Part shown: piece after piece, positions 57,187 through 64,000 of the stretch
How the letters are laid out: the number at the start of each line of letters is the position of its first letter
Numbering within the stretch: the first letter of the stretch is position 1
Assembly: GCA_017744365.1 (NCBI GenBank)
Contig: JAGIBL010000004.1
Coordinates: forward strand, 186,001-250,000
DNA from: Nocardioidaceae bacterium
GTDB lineage: Bacteria; Actinomycetota; Actinomycetes; Propionibacteriales; Nocardioidaceae
Direction of reading: 5' to 3'
DNA: 64,000 nt
Notes under the pieces: generated by a model
The model's database searches: none
Told to the model about the DNA's origin: nothing
Seen by the model: only the letters and a program-made list of their open reading frames with translations
Made by a program: the position numbers and the translations under genes

Positions 57187-57521
57187 CGGTTGAGGGCCAC
57201 CGCTTCCCGGACCAGCTCGACGAAGTCCGCCGCGGGCAGCTCGTCGCCGTCGTACAGGTCGATCGCCCGGCGGGTGCCCCCGTCGAGACCGGCGTTGAAC
57301 AGGCCGCTCGGGTCGGCGAACGCGGCGCCCCGGGCGAAGGTGACCTTGACCTTGTCCTTGTAGGTCTCGACCGTGCAGACCAGGCCGTCGCAGGAGAAGG
57401 TGGGCACGCCGTCCGGGTTCGACGCCTTGCGCCACTTGGCCTCCTCGGTGGCCTCGGGGACGGCCTCGAGGATCAGGCTGCGGACGCGGTCGACGGTCTC
57501 GGCTCTCCAGTCGGTGGGCAT
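57183..57521 (-). CDS. DUF1801 domain protein
   Basis: The protein has 112 residues. DUF1801 pattern: VRSLILEAVPEATEEAKWRK, then TFSCDGLVCTVETYKDKVKVTFARG. The fold is the YdhG/YjbR-like small alpha/beta type; the function is unknown. TAGGGT ends 6 nt before the ATG, suggesting a leaderless start. It is coupled to the HD phosphohydrolase. Confidence 0.82.
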   Translation of the reverse strand: MPTDWRAETVDRVRSLILEAVPEATEEAKWRKASNPDGVPTFSCDGLVCTVETYKDKVKVTFARGAAFADPSGLFNAGLDGGTRRAIDLYDGDELPAADFVELVREAVALNR

Positions 57522-57625
57522 GTCCGCACCCTACTCAGCGCGACCCCCAGGAAACCGGAGTCACAGGGAACCAGGAATGTCCCTGCCCGCGTCCTACACT
57601 GCGGGGCAATCGAGTGGAGGTGCGG

Positions 57626-58657
57626 ATGAAGCGACGTGGCGTGATCCGGCGGGTGGTCCTGCCGGCACTCTGGCTGGTCATCGGGGGCTGCGTCGCGGCG
57701 AGCCTGGTCAAGCTGGCGTTCCTCGACGGTGCCGCCGCGGCCGGCGACGGAGACCGGCTCACGCCGACCGGGCGGGCACCCTCGCAGACGGTGGCGGTGG
57801 AGACCGGCGACGTGCGCAACACGCTGACCGTCGCCGGCACGATCGAGCTCGACCCGGCGATGTCGGCGCTCGCGCCCGCCGAGGGCGTGCTCGTCCAGAC
57901 CTACGTGGAGGAGGGCGACGTCGTCGAGGCCGGCGACCGCCTGTTCCAGGTCCGCAGCGAGACGATGCCGGAGACCACCGGCGAGGAGGAGGCACCGCCG
58001 GCGCCTCGTCGTACGTATGAGACCGTCACCGCCCCGGTGGGCGGGAAGGTCAGCGGCTTCGCCGTGGCGGTCGGCGACCCGGTGACCAAGGGAGCCGCGA
58101 TCGCCTCGGTGCAGCCGCACACGTTCAAGGCGGTCGGGAAGATCACCCCGCTGGACCGCTACCGGCTGCTGAACAAGCCGACCAAGGCTCGGGTCACGAT
58201 CAAGGGCGGCCCACGGCCGTTCACCTGCCGGCACCTCGCCATCGGCGATGCGGCCTCGGTCGTCGCCGCGCCGCCCAACCCGGAGGAGGGCCTCCCGGGC
58301 GGAGGCGACGGCGGCGACGCGGCCACCACGGTGACCTGCCGGGTGCCCGGCGGCGTCACCGTCTTCGACGGCCTGGACATGTCGATGGACGTCGCCGCCG
58401 GGTCGGCGCGCGGCGTCCTGGTGGTGCCGGTGACCGGGGTGCGCGGCCTGCTCGGCACCGGCACGGTCTGGATGCTCGGCGAGGACGGCCTGGAGACCGA
58501 GCGCCAGGTCCGGCTCGGGATCACCGACGGGAAGGTCGTCGAGGTGCGCTCCGGGCTCAAGGCCGGCGACACGGTGCTGCGCTACGTCCCCGGTTCGAGC
58601 GGCGGCGAGCCGGGACTGCCCGAGGGTGCCGTGGAGGGCGCGGTGGTCTACCAGTGA
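57626..58657 (+). CDS. HlyD/MacA-type periplasmic adaptor of an ABC exporter
   Basis: The protein has 343 residues from the ATG at 57626 behind GGAGG. One N-terminal membrane segment (VVLPALWLVIGGCVAASLVK) anchors it. A biotinyl-lipoyl-like region (TLTVAGTIELDPAMSALAPA, then EGDVVEAGDRLFQVRSE, with a second lipoyl half TVTAPVGGKVSGFAVAVGDP) and a C-terminal beta domain follow. It would link a MacB-type pump to the cell exterior. GTGA overlap with the ATPase gene makes a tight operon. Confidence 0.85.
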   Translation: MKRRGVIRRVVLPALWLVIGGCVAASLVKLAFLDGAAAAGDGDRLTPTGRAPSQTVAVETGDVRNTLTVAGTIELDPAMSALAPAEGVLVQTYVEEGDVVEAGDRLFQVRSETMPETTGEEEAPPAPRRTYETVTAPVGGKVSGFAVAVGDPVTKGAAIASVQPHTFKAVGKITPLDRYRLLNKPTKARVTIKGGPRPFTCRHLAIGDAASVVAAPPNPEEGLPGGGDGGDAATTVTCRVPGGVTVFDGLDMSMDVAAGSARGVLVVPVTGVRGLLGTGTVWMLGEDGLETERQVRLGITDGKVVEVRSGLKAGDTVLRYVPGSSGGEPGLPEGAVEGAVVYQ

Positions 58658-59358
58658 CGTCGGCCGAGCTGGTCCGCCTGGAGTCGGTCACCCGGACCGT
58701 GGTGCTGCCCGACGAGAGCGACCTGCACATCCTCACCGGGGTGGACCTGACGGTGCGCGAGGGCGACCACATCGGCATCGTCGGCCGCTCGGGCACCGGC
58801 AAGAGCACCCTGCTCAACCTGCTCGGCCTGCTGGACAAGCCGACCTCGGGCACGCTCACCTGGCAGGGCCGCGACACCGCCCGGCTCAAGGCGCGCGAGG
58901 CGGCCCGCATCCGCGGGCGCGACCTGGGCTTCGTCTTCCAGCAGTTCAACCTGCTGCCCGGCCGGACCGCGCTGGAGAACGTGATGGCACCGCTGATGTA
59001 CGCCAGCGGCCGGGAGTTCTGGCAGCGCCGGCGGCTGGCCTGGGAGACCCTCGAGCGCGTCGGCCTCGCCGACCGGGTGGACTCGATGCCGCAGACGCTG
59101 TCGGGCGGTGAGCAGCAGCGTGTCGCCATCGCGCGGGCGCTGGTGCGTTCGCCGCGGGTCGTCCTGGCCGACGAGCCGACCGGGGCGCTCGACGTCGAGA
59201 CCGGCCAGCAGGTGATGAGTCTGCTCGACGCCGCGACCCTGGAGTCCGGCGCCGCCCTGATCACGATCACCCACGACACCAACGTCGCGGCGATGGCGCG
59301 CGAGCACTTCCGGCTCGAGGGCGGCCGGCTGCACGCGCTGGCGGGCGTGCCGGCATGA
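58654..59358 (+). CDS. MacB-type ABC transporter ATP-binding protein
   Basis: The protein has 234 residues. Walker A GRSGTGKST (about 47-55), Q-loop FQQFNLL, signature LSGGEQQRVAIARAL, Walker B VVLADEPTGALD and the H-loop ITHDT are intact. The LolD/MacB subfamily is indicated. It is the middle gene of the adaptor-ATPase-permease operon, with GTGA upstream and ATGA downstream. Confidence 0.93.
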   Translation: MTSAELVRLESVTRTVVLPDESDLHILTGVDLTVREGDHIGIVGRSGTGKSTLLNLLGLLDKPTSGTLTWQGRDTARLKAREAARIRGRDLGFVFQQFNLLPGRTALENVMAPLMYASGREFWQRRRLAWETLERVGLADRVDSMPQTLSGGEQQRVAIARALVRSPRVVLADEPTGALDVETGQQVMSLLDAATLESGAALITITHDTNVAAMAREHFRLEGGRLHALAGVPA

Positions 59359-60575
59359 GCCAGCGGCTGGACCGGGCGGCGACCGGCTTCGTGGCCGCGG
59401 TCGTCGAGGCATGGCAGGAGCTGCGCATCCACAAGCTGCGGGTGCTGCTCTCGCTGGTCGGGGTGATGATCGCGGTGGCCTCGCTGACCGCGGCGATGGC
59501 GGCCGCCGCCATCGCCAAGCAGGTCGTGACCGAGCAGTACGAGCACGACGGCCGGCCGGCGCTGCTCGGGGTGTGGGCGCACCCGATGGGCGAGGGCGTG
59601 CCGCCGCTGCCCGAGGTGGTGCGGCCCGCGTTCTTCACCGCTGCCGAGAAGCTCGACATCCGCTACGCGTCGATGACCTCGTCGATGGGGATCGTGACCT
59701 CGCACGCCGGCCTGGAGCGCCAGGCCGAGATCCGGATCGTGGACCCGGCGTACGCGACCCTGCACCGGGTGGTGCCCAGCCGCGGTCGTTGGCTCGAGGA
59801 GGCGGATGCGCAGAACATGTCGCCGGCCGTGGTCGTGGGCGAGCGGCTGCTGCGCAAGCTCGGGCTCGCCGGCGCCGACCTGCCCGTGACCATCGAGCTC
59901 GGCGGCACGATCCCGGTCACCGCGACCGTCGTCGGCGCCACCCCGAAGGGGTTCTCCGGCTCGACGGTCTTCATGCTCGCCGACGCCTACCAGCACTGGT
60001 TCGGTGCCGACCAGCCGCTCATGGACGCGCAGTACGAGCTGTGGGTGCCGCCGAAGCGAGCGCGCCAGCTCTCCGCCGAGGCGCGGCGGGTGATCGCGGC
60101 CGAGCTGCCCGGCTACCAGGTCGACGTCAGCCGGATGGACTACCTCGCGTACGGCGACGAGGACCCGCTGCGCGAGGTCGCCATCGTGGTCAGCGTGATC
60201 GGCGGGGTGATCCTGCTGCTCGGGGCGCTGAGTCTGCTCAACGTCGCGTTGGTGACCATCCAGCAACGGGTCCGCGAGGTCGGCATCCGGCGCAGCTTCG
60301 GCGCGACCACGGGCCGGGTGTTCTTCTCGGTCCTGATGGAGAGCGTCGTCGCCACGGTCGTCGCCGGGGCCGTCGGGGTGATGCTCGCGGTTGCCCTCAT
60401 CAGCAACCCGTGGGTCGCCAAGCGGCTGATCGACCACGTCGACGACGTGCCCGCGTTCCCGTTCGAGGCGGCGCTGCTCGGGCTGGCCGTCTCGGTCGGG
60501 GTGGGCGCGCTGACCGGCGTCATCCCGGCCCTGGTCGCCGCCCGCGTCAAGATCGTCGACGCGATCCGGTTCTGA
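59355..60575 (+). CDS. MacB-type ABC transporter permease
   Basis: The protein has 406 residues. An N-terminal membrane helix (about 31-56) is followed by a large extracellular MacB_PCD domain, then three helices in the FtsX-like region (about 275-400, with NVALVTIQQRVREVGIRRSF). The tripartite set probably exports a small molecule or peptide such as an antibiotic; no biosynthetic genes are adjacent to say which. Confidence 0.9.
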   Translation: MSQRLDRAATGFVAAVVEAWQELRIHKLRVLLSLVGVMIAVASLTAAMAAAAIAKQVVTEQYEHDGRPALLGVWAHPMGEGVPPLPEVVRPAFFTAAEKLDIRYASMTSSMGIVTSHAGLERQAEIRIVDPAYATLHRVVPSRGRWLEEADAQNMSPAVVVGERLLRKLGLAGADLPVTIELGGTIPVTATVVGATPKGFSGSTVFMLADAYQHWFGADQPLMDAQYELWVPPKRARQLSAEARRVIAAELPGYQVDVSRMDYLAYGDEDPLREVAIVVSVIGGVILLLGALSLLNVALVTIQQRVREVGIRRSFGATTGRVFFSVLMESVVATVVAGAVGVMLAVALISNPWVAKRLIDHVDDVPAFPFEAALLGLAVSVGVGALTGVIPALVAARVKIVDAIRF

Positions 60576-60587
60576 GGCGGTGCCTCG

Positions 60588-60946
60588 TCAGGGGAGCGGC
60601 GGCATCGGCTTGAACCGCCGCACCTCCTGCGGCCAGCCGCACGCCTCGGCGACCTTGCCGGCCCACATCCTGGCGGCCTCCTCGTCGGGCACGTCGACCG
60701 CCGCGAATCCGCCGAGGTACTCCTTGGTCTCGGCGTAGGGACCGTCGGTGAACCGCAGCGTGCCGCTGGTGGCGTCCGCGCTGAAGGCCAGGTCGACGTC
60801 CTCCTCCAGGCCTCCGGAGAAGATGTAGACGCCGGCCTCCTGCATCTCGCGCATCACCGCCATCGCGAGCGGGCCGCGCCCGCGGAACCACTCCTCGTCG
60901 TGGTCGCCGACCCACTGCTGGTTGAAGTAGATGAGGTACTGGGCAT
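60588..60946 (-). pseudogene. YCII-related (DGPF) gene with a 1-base frameshift at codon 2
   Basis: The rest of the reading frame is intact: QYLIYFNQQWVGDHDEEWFR, then DGPYAETKEYLGGFAAVDVP, the YCII/DGPF signature. The expected start ATG-CCC at 60946-60941, behind GAAGGAGGAGCC, is out of frame by one base; ATGCC-CAG rather than ATGCCC-CAG would fit, as in the intact paralogue at 61718 (ATGCCCGAG behind GGAGGAGCC). Without that base the first in-frame ATG is at 60863, losing the N-terminal strand. It is either a real recent decay or a C-run sequencing error. Confidence 0.75.
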
Positions 60947-61047
60947 GGCTCCTCCTTCAGGGGTGCCCCGGTGGTCACCCTCCACTTTCTCCACGAACGG
61001 CGGCGGGCCGGTACGACACTCAGGTCTCGTTCGTGCCCAGCTGAGGG

Positions 61048-61281
61048 TCAGAAGTCCCCGGCGAATACCGGGGTCTGGGGCGGGACGACCGGTCCCGCCG
61101 GGCGGGCGCCGTCCTCGCTGGAGTCCTCCAGGAGGCGGGCGCGGAGATCGGAGACGAAATCAGGGCGAGGGGCGACCTCCGGCATGGCCCGGAGAGCGGC
61201 CACGACCTTCAGCAGCTCGACCAGGTCGTCGGGTACGGCTGAGCCGCCCACATCCCCGTCCGACCCGCCATAAATCGTCAC
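61048..61281 (-). CDS. Short protein resembling the start of DUF5667 proteins
   Basis: The protein has 77 residues. The segment LVELLKVVAALRAMPEVAPR, then PDFVSDLRARLLED resembles the N-terminal helix found on actinobacterial DUF5667 proteins encoded beside ECF sigma factors, but no membrane or extracellular part follows. No sigma gene adjoins it. It may be a remnant or a free-standing sigma-binding peptide. A perfect 17-bp dyad lies upstream at 61320. Function is inferred and uncertain. Confidence 0.5.
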   Translation of the reverse strand: MTIYGGSDGDVGGSAVPDDLVELLKVVAALRAMPEVAPRPDFVSDLRARLLEDSSEDGARPAGPVVPPQTPVFAGDF

Positions 61282-61319
61282 AAAAACGGACAGTAGTGGC
61301 CCGGTGTCAAGTTACTCAG

Positions 61320-61336
61320 CAGTTTTCAGAAAACTG
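61320..61336. promoter_or_regulatory. Perfect 17-bp dyad in an AT-rich spacer
   Basis: CAGTTTTCAGAAAACTG has 8-bp perfect arms around a single base. It lies between the stop of the YCII gene (61350) and the start of the short protein (61281), close to a minus-strand TTGACA at about 61305. An operator is more likely than a terminator because the stem is AT-rich. Confidence 0.5.
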
Positions 61337-61349
61337 ATGGGCGACTCTG

Positions 61350-61718
61350 TCAGATTTTCCGCGGAGAGGGATGCGGCGGGATCCCGAAGCGGTGCACCTG
61401 CTGCGGCCACCCGCACGCGACCGCGACCTTGGCGGCCCAGCCGCGGGCCGTCTCGTCATCGGGCACGTCGACGACGCAGAAGCCGCCGAGGTGCTCCTTG
61501 GTCTCGGCGTACGGGCCGTCGAGCACGACCGGCTTGCCGTCGACCAGGTCGACGCCGGCCACGACCGAGTCGTCGTCGAGACCGCCGCCGAACACCCACA
61601 CCCCGGCGGCCTTCATCTCCTCGACCAGCGCCGTCGAGGTGCGCCCGGCCTCCCGGATCTGTTCCTCGGTCAGGTCCGGGACCCACTCGGCGTTGAAGGC
61701 GATCAGGTACTCGGGCAT
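61350..61718 (-). CDS. YCII-related (DGPF) domain protein, intact copy
   Basis: The protein has 122 residues from the ATG at 61718 behind GAGGAGGAG. Signature VVLDGPYAETKEHLGGFCVV and opening MPEYLIAFNAEWVPD. Many YCII proteins are encoded beside ECF42 sigma factors, but none is adjacent here. It is homologous to the frameshifted copy 400 bp away and probably arose by duplication. The reaction is unknown; a dehydrochlorinase-like fold is proposed for the family. Confidence 0.85.
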   Translation of the reverse strand: MPEYLIAFNAEWVPDLTEEQIREAGRTSTALVEEMKAAGVWVFGGGLDDDSVVAGVDLVDGKPVVLDGPYAETKEHLGGFCVVDVPDDETARGWAAKVAVACGWPQQVHRFGIPPHPSPRKI

Positions 61719-61815
61719 GGCTCCTCCTCGGGCGGTGGCCGATCTGACCACCTTCTGCCATCGCAACGAACGAGGAAAGGCCAGCACGACAGCCGGTCCG
61801 GTCGCGGAGGTTCGA

Positions 61816-61980
61816 TCAGTCTCCCCAGGAGCGCGGAATGCCGGTGGGACCGCGACCCTTCGACGGCTTCCGTCGCGAGAGGCGCCGGCGTGGGTTGATC
61901 AGGTCGCCGTACTTGCGGTTGGAGCGGACGACCGTCGCGATCGCTACCGCCAGAAAGACGATCAGGAAGGTGAAGACCAT
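61816..61980 (-). CDS. Small single-helix membrane protein (54 residues)
   Basis: Reading leftward from the ATG at 61980, behind GGGGAG, the product is VFTFLIVFLAVAIATVV (about 2-18), a clear membrane helix, then a very basic tail (NRKYGDLINPRRRLSRRKPS) ending in SWGD and a TGA at 61816. The strong ribosome-binding site and helix-plus-basic-tail design support a real small protein. The function is unknown; the positive tail would face the cytoplasm. It lies between the YCII gene and the VapBC-like pair. Confidence 0.6.
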   Translation of the reverse strand: MVFTFLIVFLAVAIATVVRSNRKYGDLINPRRRLSRRKPSKGRGPTGIPRSWGD

Positions 61981-62148
61981 GGCTGCTCCCCGGATTCCGG
62001 GCGGCTACGTCCGTGGGGATTCTCCGACGCGGGCGGGGTCGCTTGAGGGATCCAGCATGATCGCCGATCCACGGCGGAGGCCAGCGAACGTGGTGGCCAT
62101 CACGGCCGCGTCGATCAGGCGCTGGGCACCTTGATCCCCGTCTCGCCA

Positions 62149-62562
62149 TCATTCGCCGACCAGGGCGAGGCGCTCCGTTGGTTGTCCGGTGACCTCCGCG
62201 ATGAGCTCGTAGTCCTTGTCGAGATGAAGGACGGTCAGCCCCGCGTCTTCGGCAATCGCGGCGACCAGCAGGTCAGGGATCGAAGGAGCTCGGTGGTGTC
62301 CTCGTGTAGCGAGATGACCCTGGATCTCGAGCGCGCGTTGTTCGGCCCTTGATGTCACGTACTGGACCGGCAGCCAGGACACAGGGGCTCCGTTGGTCAG
62401 GCGTCCCCAGTCTTCGCCCGACCTGGCGGAGTAGCCCACCTCCAGAAGGGTAGGCGTGGCGATCCTGACCACTGCTTGTTGGCAACGGTCGAGCCACGCT
62501 TGCGCATCGCGAGCCTCGGCGAGCCTGACCAGCGCGGACTTGTCGATGAGCCAGTCGGTCAC
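62149..62562 (-). CDS. vapC: PIN-domain toxin (VapC-like ribonuclease)
   Basis: The protein has 137 residues. The PIN acidic residues are visible: Asp7 in MTDWLIDKSALVRL, the Glu of TPTLLEVGYSA and the Asp pair in APSIPDLLVAAIAEDAGL, with LHLDKDYELIAEVTG near the end. VapC enzymes cut tRNA or rRNA and stop growth. Its ATG overlaps the antitoxin stop (ATGA), which is the classical toxin-antitoxin layout. Confidence 0.9.
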   Translation of the reverse strand: MTDWLIDKSALVRLAEARDAQAWLDRCQQAVVRIATPTLLEVGYSARSGEDWGRLTNGAPVSWLPVQYVTSRAEQRALEIQGHLATRGHHRAPSIPDLLVAAIAEDAGLTVLHLDKDYELIAEVTGQPTERLALVGE

Positions 62563-62786
62563 GACCAGGCGTCTCGCATGACCTGCTCGTCCTTCAGGTC
62601 GGCGGCCAGATCGGCAAACCGTGCGAAGTCCTCCATCGTGAGCGCCCGCTCGGGGGTCGATCGGCGAGCATCCTCGGCGATCTGGCGACGCAGATAGTCA
62701 TTCCTGGAAAGCCCGAGCTTCGATGCCTTTTCGTCGATCCGGCGCAGGTCGTCGTCGGGGACGTTGCGGATGAGTACGTCGGTCAT
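62559..62786 (-). CDS. vapB: Antitoxin of the VapBC-like pair (RHH type)
   Basis: The protein has 75 residues from the ATG at 62786 behind GGGAGG. The N-terminal ribbon-helix-helix pattern TDVLIRNVPDDDLRRIDEKA, then SKLGLSRNDYLRRQIAEDA indicates DNA binding, and the tail (MEDFARFADLAADLKDEQVM) would grip the toxin. It is probably autoregulated at the TGATATCA site upstream. An in-frame ATG at 62825 would lie in the operator and is less likely. Confidence 0.88.
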   Translation of the reverse strand: MTDVLIRNVPDDDLRRIDEKASKLGLSRNDYLRRQIAEDARRSTPERALTMEDFARFADLAADLKDEQVMRDAWS

Positions 62787-62805
62787 GCGACCACCTCCCG
62801 AGACC

Positions 62806-62824
62806 ATGATAGCAGTTGATATCA
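62806..62824. promoter_or_regulatory. Promoter/operator of the VapBC-like pair
   Basis: TGATATCA (62817-62824) is a perfect palindrome and TGATA recurs 10 bp away (62807-62811). TATCAT on the minus strand (62811-62806) fits a -10, giving a start site near 62799. Antitoxin binding here would repress the operon. Confidence 0.5.
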
Positions 62825-62953
62825 CCGCCCTGGGGTCAGTCGACGCTCGTCAAGATCGCTCGCGGGGACCTCTTCTGCCGGACGTACCCGTCACGCAGGT
62901 TGGCCCATCGTCATGCGACGCATTGAACCGGGGCAGCCGAACCTGCACAACGA

Positions 62954-62983
62954 CCCCAGCCACCTCCTTCGAGTTGGCCGGGG
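62954..62983. terminator. Candidate hairpin after msrA
   Basis: CCCCAGCCA (62954-62962) and TGGCCGGGG (62975-62983) pair at 8 of 9 positions across a 12-nt loop. It lies 18 nt beyond the msrA stop, in a 176-nt gene-free stretch in which nothing else stands out. It lacks a T-tract. Confidence 0.45.
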
Positions 62984-63000
62984 CCGGTTGTGTGACGGGG

Positions 63001-63645
63001 TCAGCCGCGCGGGACCTTGATGCCCGTCGCGCTGTGGCAGCGGTACCCGAAGGGGTTCTTGATCAGGTACTGCTGGTGGTAGTCCTCGGCGTAGTAGTAC
63101 GCCGGGGCCCGCTTGACCTCGGTGGTGATCGCGCCGTAGCCGCGCTTGGTCAGCTCGGGCTGGTAGCGCTCGGTGACCTCCTTCGCGACCTGGGCCTGCT
63201 CCTCGCTCGTGGTGTAGATCGCCGAGCGGTACTGGGTGCCGATGTCGTTGCCCTGGCGCATGCCCTGGGTCGGGTCGTGCACCTCGTAGAAGGCTGCCAC
63301 CAGGTCGCCGTACGAGACCTTGGCGGGGTCGTAGACCACGCGGACCGCCTCGGTGTGCCCGGTGCGGCCGCTGCAGACCTCCTCGTACGACGGGTGCGGC
63401 GTCGTACCGCCGGCGTAGCCGACCGAGGTCGACCAGACGCCCGGGATCTGCCAGAAGATCTCCTCCGCCCCCCAGAAGCAGCCGAGCCCGAACAGGGCCA
63501 CCTCGTAGCCCGCGGGGACCTCGTCGGTCACCAGCGGGGCGTCGAGCACCTTGTGCCGCTCGGCCAGCGCGAACGGGCGGTCCGCACGGCCGGCCAGGGC
63601 GTTCTCCGGCTCGACGATCTGGTTCTTGTACTTGCTGAACAGCAT
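63001..63645 (-). CDS. msrA: Peptide methionine-S-sulfoxide reductase A
   Basis: The protein has 214 residues from the ATG at 63645 behind GAGGAG. Catalytic Cys56 lies in GCFWGAEE. A Glu/Tyr substrate pocket (GYAGGTTPHPSYEEVCSGRT) and the C-terminal YHQQYLIKNPFGYRCH resolving-Cys region are present. It reduces S-methionine sulfoxide in proteins after oxidative damage. It stands alone, transcribed leftward. Confidence 0.96.
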   Translation of the reverse strand: MLFSKYKNQIVEPENALAGRADRPFALAERHKVLDAPLVTDEVPAGYEVALFGLGCFWGAEEIFWQIPGVWSTSVGYAGGTTPHPSYEEVCSGRTGHTEAVRVVYDPAKVSYGDLVAAFYEVHDPTQGMRQGNDIGTQYRSAIYTTSEEQAQVAKEVTERYQPELTKRGYGAITTEVKRAPAYYYAEDYHQQYLIKNPFGYRCHSATGIKVPRG

Positions 63646-63743
63646 CGTTGCTCCTCGCTGCCGGATCCGATCCGGCACTGCCTTCAACACTGCCGCACGA
63701 GGCCGTGTTCCCCCAGGCCCGGGGCTGACGAGGAGATGACGCC

Positions 63744-63998
63744 TCACCCGTGGTGGAGGGCGCACCAGGCGTCGCGACCCGGCGAGGACGAGGCCAGGAA
63801 GATCGGGACCAGCTTGATGAGCTGGGCCTGGTTCGCGGCGTACTCCTCGATCTCGCGCTCGACCACCGTGCGCAGCACCGGGTTCCCGCGCGTCGCGGCC
63901 AGCGCCTCCGCGTGCCGCCACACGACCTCGCGCCAGCCGCGCATGATCGTGCTCACCACGAGCTCGTCGACCGGGCCGAGGTCGAACCTGTTGAACAT
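63744..63998 (-). CDS. Small protein at the window edge
   Basis: The protein has 84 residues from the ATG at 63998, 3 nt from the window end, so an earlier start is possible. The helical sequence (VDELVVSTIMRGWREVVWRH, then EREIEEYAANQAQLIKLVPI) is typical of a short actinobacterial protein of unknown function. No motif is recognised and no ribosome-binding site can be seen because the upstream region is cut off. Confidence 0.6.
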   Translation of the reverse strand: MFNRFDLGPVDELVVSTIMRGWREVVWRHAEALAATRGNPVLRTVVEREIEEYAANQAQLIKLVPIFLASSSPGRDAWCALHHG

Positions 63999-64000
63999 CG

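Noticed and set aside
61981-62148. Possible short ORF between the small membrane protein and vapC (AQRLIDAAVMATTFAGL segment)
   Set aside because: The frame opens directly after the vapC TGA with no ATG or ribosome-binding site. The first possible start lies inside and gives only 33 residues.

Overview
The window is very GC-rich, densely coded actinobacterial chromosome. A CIRCE-controlled groES-groEL1 operon with a His-rich GroEL tail, the mfd-surA-mazG-eno-divIC-DUF501-ppx block, GuaB with GuaB3, an ECF41 sigma factor and a DUF222/HNH gene point to Nocardioides or a close relative in the Nocardioidaceae. This is inference from gene content and order; no rRNA gene is present to confirm it. 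It reads as core chromosome with a few accessory spots, with no prophage, transposase or CRISPR array.

Layout. 0-3.5 kb: ArsR/SRPBCC pair, a secreted GH16 glycanase and a THUMP-like methyltransferase. 3.5-5.7 kb: groES-groEL1, ended by a long perfect hairpin. 5.7-13.7 kb: TetR with a divergent sterol-desaturase-type hydroxylase, a PCMT-like methyltransferase, an ACT-GNAT protein, guaB, a chemoreceptor, a VOC protein and guaB3. 13.7-17 kb: arsenic operon arsR-aqpS-arsC with a divergent 7-codon Cys-rich mini-ORF, then glpD. 17-32 kb: corA, a lytic transglycosylase, mfd, a SurA-like lipoprotein, mazG, eno, divIC, DUF501, ppx, yihY, type-5 UDG, DUF222-HNH, a GcvR-like ACT protein, def, and an oddly shaped tRNA with a UAA anticodon. 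32-49 kb: a second GH16, a 1615-residue secreted nuclease/nucleotidase, paired XRE-TPR regulators, a four-gene operon of unknown function with its own TetR divergent from an endoglycoceramidase-like GH5, a Bax1-I membrane protein, an SGNH hydrolase and a secreted M23-like/EEP fusion. 48-54 kb: cbs, a strongly folded gene-free stretch, yigZ, a GH2 glycosidase and an ECF41 sigma/AhpD pair with a matching promoter. 54-64 kb: two secreted proteins of unknown function, small DUF genes, a MacB-type exporter, two YCII genes (one frameshifted), a 54-residue membrane protein, a VapBC-like pair and msrA.

Working together. The ars genes form a reduce-and-leak route: ArsC makes arsenite, the aquaglyceroporin lets it out and ArsR senses it. 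groES/groEL, mfd, UDG, mazG and msrA form a stress and damage-repair backbone. The secreted GH16, GH5, nuclease and phosphatase enzymes suggest a soil or sediment scavenger of polymers.

The observations most worth following are the MCDCGCC mini-ORF in the ars control region, the class-I-shaped tRNA with a UAA anticodon, a repeat family of about 160 bp with self-complementary ends present twice, three consecutive perfect stems between cbs and yigZ, and the TetR operon of unknown function sharing a control region with an endoglycoceramidase homologue. Many genes have a -10-like hexamer ending exactly 6 nt before the start codon, which implies widespread leaderless translation.
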